Part shown: positions 63,700 through 64,000 of the stretch, one piece after another
Numbering within the stretch: the stretch's first letter is position 1
Layout: each line of letters begins with the position of its first letter
NCBI GenBank assembly: GCA_043780595.1
Contig: JAYWCL010000180.1
Coordinates: forward strand, 1-64,000
DNA: 64,000 nucleotides
Source of the DNA: Limnoglobus sp043780595
GTDB lineage: Bacteria > Planctomycetota > Planctomycetia > Gemmatales > Gemmataceae
Reading direction: 5' to 3'
Program-made: the position numbers and the translations under genes
Notes under the pieces: generated by a model
The model's database searches: none
What the model saw: only the letters and a program-made list of their open reading frames with translations
What the model was told of the DNA's origin: nothing

Positions 63700-64000
63700 T
63701 CACGTCAACGAAAGGGCGTGCTGGCTCAGGCGCTCGTAGCCGGTCTCGGTGATGAGGTAATTGTGTTCGATGCGGACGCCGCCGATGCCATCGACGTACA
63801 GCCCCGGTTCGAGCGTTACCACGTCGCCGGTGACTAATGTTTCGAGCGATTGCTTCACCAAAAATGGCGGTTCGAGGTGGCTGAGGCCGATCCCGTGGCC
63901 GGCATGGTGCGGGAACGAATCCGCAACGCCGGCTTCCTTGAATACATCGCGCACGGCATTGTATACCTCCCGACCGTGGACGCCCGCACGCAGGTGGCGT
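63700..64000 (-). CDS. M24 aminopeptidase (Xaa-Pro type), C-terminal part
   Basis: The gene enters the window from the right; only its last 99 or so codons are here. HLRAGVHGREVYNAVRDVFK is followed by PHHAGHGIGLSHLEPPFL with metal-binding His, LEPGLYVDGIGGVRIEHNYL with two metal Glu residues, and a normal C-terminus. These are the late blocks of the pita-bread fold of Xaa-Pro aminopeptidases or dipeptidases. A start at 63954 would be internal. Confidence 0.88.
   Translation of the reverse strand, partial: RHLRAGVHGREVYNAVRDVFKEAGVADSFPHHAGHGIGLSHLEPPFLVKQSLETLVTGDVVTLEPGLYVDGIGGVRIEHNYLITETGYERLSQHALSLT

Overview
The window reads as chromosomal DNA of a planctomycete, most likely of the Gemmata group (Gemmataceae). 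The evidence is the protein repertoire: paired DUF1549/DUF1553 and DUF1501 genes, PSCyt1-type and PVC-type CxxCH cytochromes, DUF1080 proteins, Gfo/Idh/MocA proteins with twin-arginine leaders, WD40 proteins, Hanks-type kinases and zinc-ribbon proteins with charged linkers. The DNA is GC-rich, genes sit on both strands, and most operons are short. This placement is inferred from families; no rRNA gene lies in the window.

Layout. 1-8.3 kb: dispersed repeat A, a small conserved ORF, an RdgC-like protein, a membrane protein, ribBA, a LacD-like aldolase, a two-domain DUF1080 protein and a lipoprotein. 8.3-16.3 kb: repeat B, a large Ser/Thr kinase with a damaged 3' end, a repeat-rich gap, larE with an overlapping small gene, and a CotH-like protein between two zinc-ribbon membrane proteins. 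16.3-28.4 kb: lpd, a DUF1963-like lipoprotein, nadB, a secreted glycosidase-like gene beside a partial duplication of its neighbour, repeat C, an esterase, ferredoxin, hemH, DUF3500, a small cytochrome and gene remnants. 28.4-36.1 kb: an orphan metal ABC permease, a kinase, a molybdopterin oxidoreductase whose stop codon lies in repeat D, a DacZ-like diadenylate cyclase and an aldo-keto reductase. 36.3-48.6 kb: DUF1549/1553 plus DUF1501, an AT-rich islet with small ORFs and an HTH protein, a Gfo/Idh and PVC cytochrome operon, DUF1080 x2, a palindromic repeat and hisG. 48.6-50.3 kb: hicA with a frameshift, intact hicB, an fkbM gene with a frameshift and tRNA-Ser(UGA). 50.4-55.8 kb: a type VII-like secretion locus. 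55.9-64 kb: a three-gene DUF1501, DUF1549/1553, WD40/PPC operon, DUF1080, a second palindromic repeat and the C-terminal part of an M24 aminopeptidase.

Most notable. (1) A compact WXG100-like / FtsK-SpoIIIE locus (minus strand, 55354 to 50372) encodes a 90-aa W-x-D protein, a 179-aa helical protein, a 73-aa second W-x-D protein and a 1318-aa coiled-coil/membrane/ATPase fusion. Ribosome binding sites are strong and genes overlap; a 100-aa Ser-Lys peptidase-like gene lies just upstream. It looks like a divergent type VII secretion system. (2) Four dispersed elements of about 315-330 bp have matching inverted ends (core GACGTAAGTC) and internal arrays of a 21-bp unit; one supplies the stop codon of its neighbour. 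(3) Two nearly identical 135-bp nested palindromes plus a reduced copy sit between genes. Several genes are visibly broken (hicA, fkbM, DUF5946, the kinase tail, a duplicated gene start), which suggests recent rearrangement.
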